Shown here: positions 5,551 to 6,741 of the stretch, piece by piece | Position numbering within the stretch: position 1 is the stretch's first letter | Layout: each line of letters begins with the position of its first letter | Origin: Streptomyces sp. NRRL F-2664 | GTDB taxonomy: Bacteria > Actinomycetota > Actinomycetes > Streptomycetales > Streptomycetaceae | Assembly (NCBI RefSeq): GCF_000719345.1 | Contig: NZ_JOFX01000099.1 | Span: 1 to 6,741, forward strand | Length of the DNA: 6,741 nucleotides | Direction: 5' to 3' | Position numbers and translations under genes: made by a program | Notes under the pieces: generated by a model | The model's input: only the letters and a program-made list of their open reading frames with translations | Told to the model about the DNA's origin: nothing | Database searches by the model: none

Positions 5551-6102
5551 GCACAGCTCGGGGAGGCCTCAACCAGGCAGTGCAGAAGGCGTTCACCCGC
5601 CCGATCCCGAAGTCGGCGGGCGCCCAGATGCGCTACCTGGTCAAGCAGTACAAGTCCACCAAGGCCGCCGCGGCCGCGCTCGGCATCACCCAGCGCACCG
5701 TCGAGCGGTACGTCAAGGACCAGATCAAGAAGCCGCGCCCCGAGCTGGGGCGACCGCATAGAGCACGAGGTCAAGGAGCGGTGGCAGCCGCAGATCCGCG
5801 CCAAGGCCAAGAAGACCGCTGCCACCACCGGCGGGATCGTCGTCGACACCCGCGCCAGGTTCGGCTACACCGCAGCGCCCGGCACCACCGATGACGGCCG
5901 CCTGCGCCACCTCACCGTGGCCCTCCCGCCGGAGTTCGCCGGCCGTCTCTTTGACGCCCAGGAGGCGGGGGCCAGCGAGCAGCAGCTGCGCGACATCGCC
6001 GACGAGGGCCTGCAGGAGATCTACTTCAAGGACCGCGGCCGCCGCGCTGGCGGCCTCCTGGTGGAGTTCACCGACATCGACCACATCGAGTTCGACTTGT
6101 AG
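5548..6102 (+). pseudogene. tpg: telomere terminal protein Tpg with two compensating frameshifts
   Basis: Tpg is the protein attached to the 5' ends of Streptomyces linear DNA; it primes end patching together with Tap. The start MAQLGEA (5548-5568) is normal. From 5568 the homology moves to frame 3: LNQAVQKAFTRPIPKSAGAQ, then the helix-turn-helix LGITQRTVERYVKDQ and KKPRPELG. At GGGG 5747-5750 it returns to frame 1: DRIEHEVKERWQ, GGIVVDTRARFGYTAAPG, LTVALPPEFA, EGLQEIYFKD and a final DIDHIEFDL. One base is missing by 5567 and one is extra by 5749, so the 555-nt frame stays open and encodes 184 residues, the family's usual length. As written, residues 8-67 are replaced by an unrelated Ser/Arg-rich stretch. 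Thr114 (in PGTTDD), the reported deoxynucleotidylation site, is present. Either this is a sequencing artefact pair or a protein that has lost its DNA-binding region. Confidence 0.85.
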
Positions 6103-6135
6103 GAACTCAGACAGCAGGGCGAGGGCGAGCATGGT

Positions 6136-6227
6136 GCTGTCCCTGCCAAGAGAGGCAGAGGGGGCAGCGGGGCAGAGCGAGAAGGGTAGGCAGCTGCTCT
6201 CTGTCCAGGCGCGGCGAGGCCGCGCCT
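6136..6227. terminator. terminator region between convergent tpg and the 6234-6659 gene
   Basis: The best stem is aggcgcgg (6207-6214) with ccgcgcct (6220-6227), 8 perfect base pairs and a 5-nt loop, placed 7 nt beyond the stop of the minus-strand gene and about 105 nt beyond the tpg stop. An imperfect stem lies nearer tpg: gctgtccctgcc (6136-6147) against ggcagagggggcagc (6154-6168). Being symmetric, the first could serve both directions. No T tract is present. Confidence 0.5.
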
Positions 6228-6233
6228 CGCGTC

Positions 6234-6659
6234 CTATTGGCCGGGCGGCCGGTTATCGTGCTCCGCTTCCGGATCAGGTTCTCCGGAAACGGCTGCCCAG
6301 TCTTCGGGGTGTGAGACTGGCAGCAGCCGGACCTGCTGTCGGTGGGTGCTGTCGTACGGCGTGACGGCATCGAATTTCATGCGGCTGTGGTCTTGGATGA
6401 GCAGCATCTCGATCACCTTGGCCGCGGCCTGAAGGTCATCGGCTGTTGTCCCCGCCTCGATGTTCGTGGGCGAAGTGACCGTCTCGTCGTCATCGCGGTC
6501 CACGTAGAAGCCGCGTTGCTTGGCAAGGTTGGCTTCGCGCGTGGCAGCCGTGGCTTCTATCTGCCGCTGCTGGTGGGCCTCCTCCCATGAGACACCGTCC
6601 GAGCTGATCGCACGCACCCGGCTGTAATCACCCCAGAACTCTGCTAGTGCGTTGGCCAC
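6234..6659 (-). CDS. hypothetical protein, 141 aa
   Basis: The family is not recognised. The GTG at 6659 lies 19 nt after the stop of the upstream gene, and the ribosome binding site is weak (CCCCGGCGAA), suggesting coupling to that gene. The protein is soluble and charged. It has an N-terminal aromatic-rich part (LAEFWGDYSRV), a helical Gln/Ala/Glu region near residues 24-50 (WEEAHQQRQIEATAATREAN), an acidic DRDDDE cluster, a helix with a hydrophobic face (DDLQAAAKVIEMLLIQ) near 75-90, and a proline- and acid-rich tail (EDWAAVSGEPDPEAEHD). There is no signal peptide, membrane segment or catalytic motif. Codon bias is weaker than in tap but consistent with a real gene. It faces tpg and shares a terminator region with it. 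An alternative GTG at about 6615 would shorten it by some 15 residues. Confidence 0.65.
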   Translation of the reverse strand: MANALAEFWGDYSRVRAISSDGVSWEEAHQQRQIEATAATREANLAKQRGFYVDRDDDETVTSPTNIEAGTTADDLQAAAKVIEMLLIQDHSRMKFDAVTPYDSTHRQQVRLLPVSHPEDWAAVSGEPDPEAEHDNRPPGQ

Positions 6660-6678
6660 GAACGTTCGCCGGGGCTGA

Positions 6679-6741
6679 TTAGGCGGCTTTGGGCCGTGGG
6701 CGGCCCCAGCGTTGCTGGCGTTCGCTGCGGGCCTTGGCGCG
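6679..6741 (-). CDS. C-terminal end of a gene running off the right edge
   Basis: Twenty codons remain before a TAA at 6681-6679. They encode a strongly basic tail (RAKARSERQQRWGRPRPKAA) with high third-position G/C. Such Arg/Lys/Gln-rich ends are common in DNA- or RNA-binding proteins of actinobacterial mobile elements, but nothing here identifies the protein. It is 19 nt upstream of the 141-aa gene on the same strand, so the two probably form an operon. Confidence 0.5.
   Translation of the reverse strand, partial: RAKARSERQQRWGRPRPKAA

Noticed and set aside
5566..5750. Programmed ribosomal frameshifting in tpg
   Set aside because: Two shifts in opposite directions would be needed. There is no slippery heptamer or pseudoknot at the first site, and known tpg genes read in one frame.
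1..6741. CRISPR array, tRNA or rRNA genes
   Set aside because: No regularly spaced direct repeats, no cloverleaf with TTCRA loop and no rRNA signature was found by eye on either strand.

Overview
The window looks like accessory DNA from a Streptomyces (or close actinobacterial) linear replicon. Coding stretches are GC-rich with mostly G or C at third codon positions. The central pair of genes encodes relatives of Tap and Tpg, the telomere-associated protein and the covalently attached terminal protein that Streptomyces uses to replicate linear chromosome and plasmid ends. Decayed mobile elements on the left also fit a chromosome arm or linear plasmid. No telomeric palindrome cluster is visible, so the physical end is not in the window.

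Layout. 1-1080 is mostly unassignable: one possible small minus-strand gene (221-487) and scraps of decayed coding sequence (about 733-950). 1080-1586 (minus) encodes an unrecognised two-helix membrane protein. 1655-1926 holds the C-terminal relic of a DDE transposase (IS701-like) followed by an 11-bp hairpin. 2069-2907 is the C-terminal half of a tyrosine-recombinase integrase split over three frames. At about 2908 it is joined directly to an IS110-family transposase that lacks its N-terminal third and has one more frameshift. 3850-4161 (minus) is an intact small secreted protein gene, divergent from tap.

The tap-tpg unit runs from 4369 to 6102. tap keeps only its C-terminal half as an uninterrupted frame. 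tpg follows after 6 nt and has the correct length (184 codons), but a 1-base loss near 5567 and a 1-base gain near 5749 put residues 8-67, including the helix-turn-helix, in the wrong frame. The rest, including Thr114, is in frame. Facing it is a minus-strand pair: an unrecognised 141-aa protein (6234-6659) and, upstream, the last codons of another gene that runs off the right edge. A hairpin at 6207-6227 lies between the convergent units.

Together the locus reads as a damaged or rearranged telomere-maintenance cassette beside mobile-element debris. The most informative points are the paired compensating shifts in tpg, the missing 5' half of tap, and a 16-bp inverted repeat (15/16 pairs) just before the tap fragment. 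Whether the frameshifts are biological or sequencing errors cannot be decided from the sequence alone.
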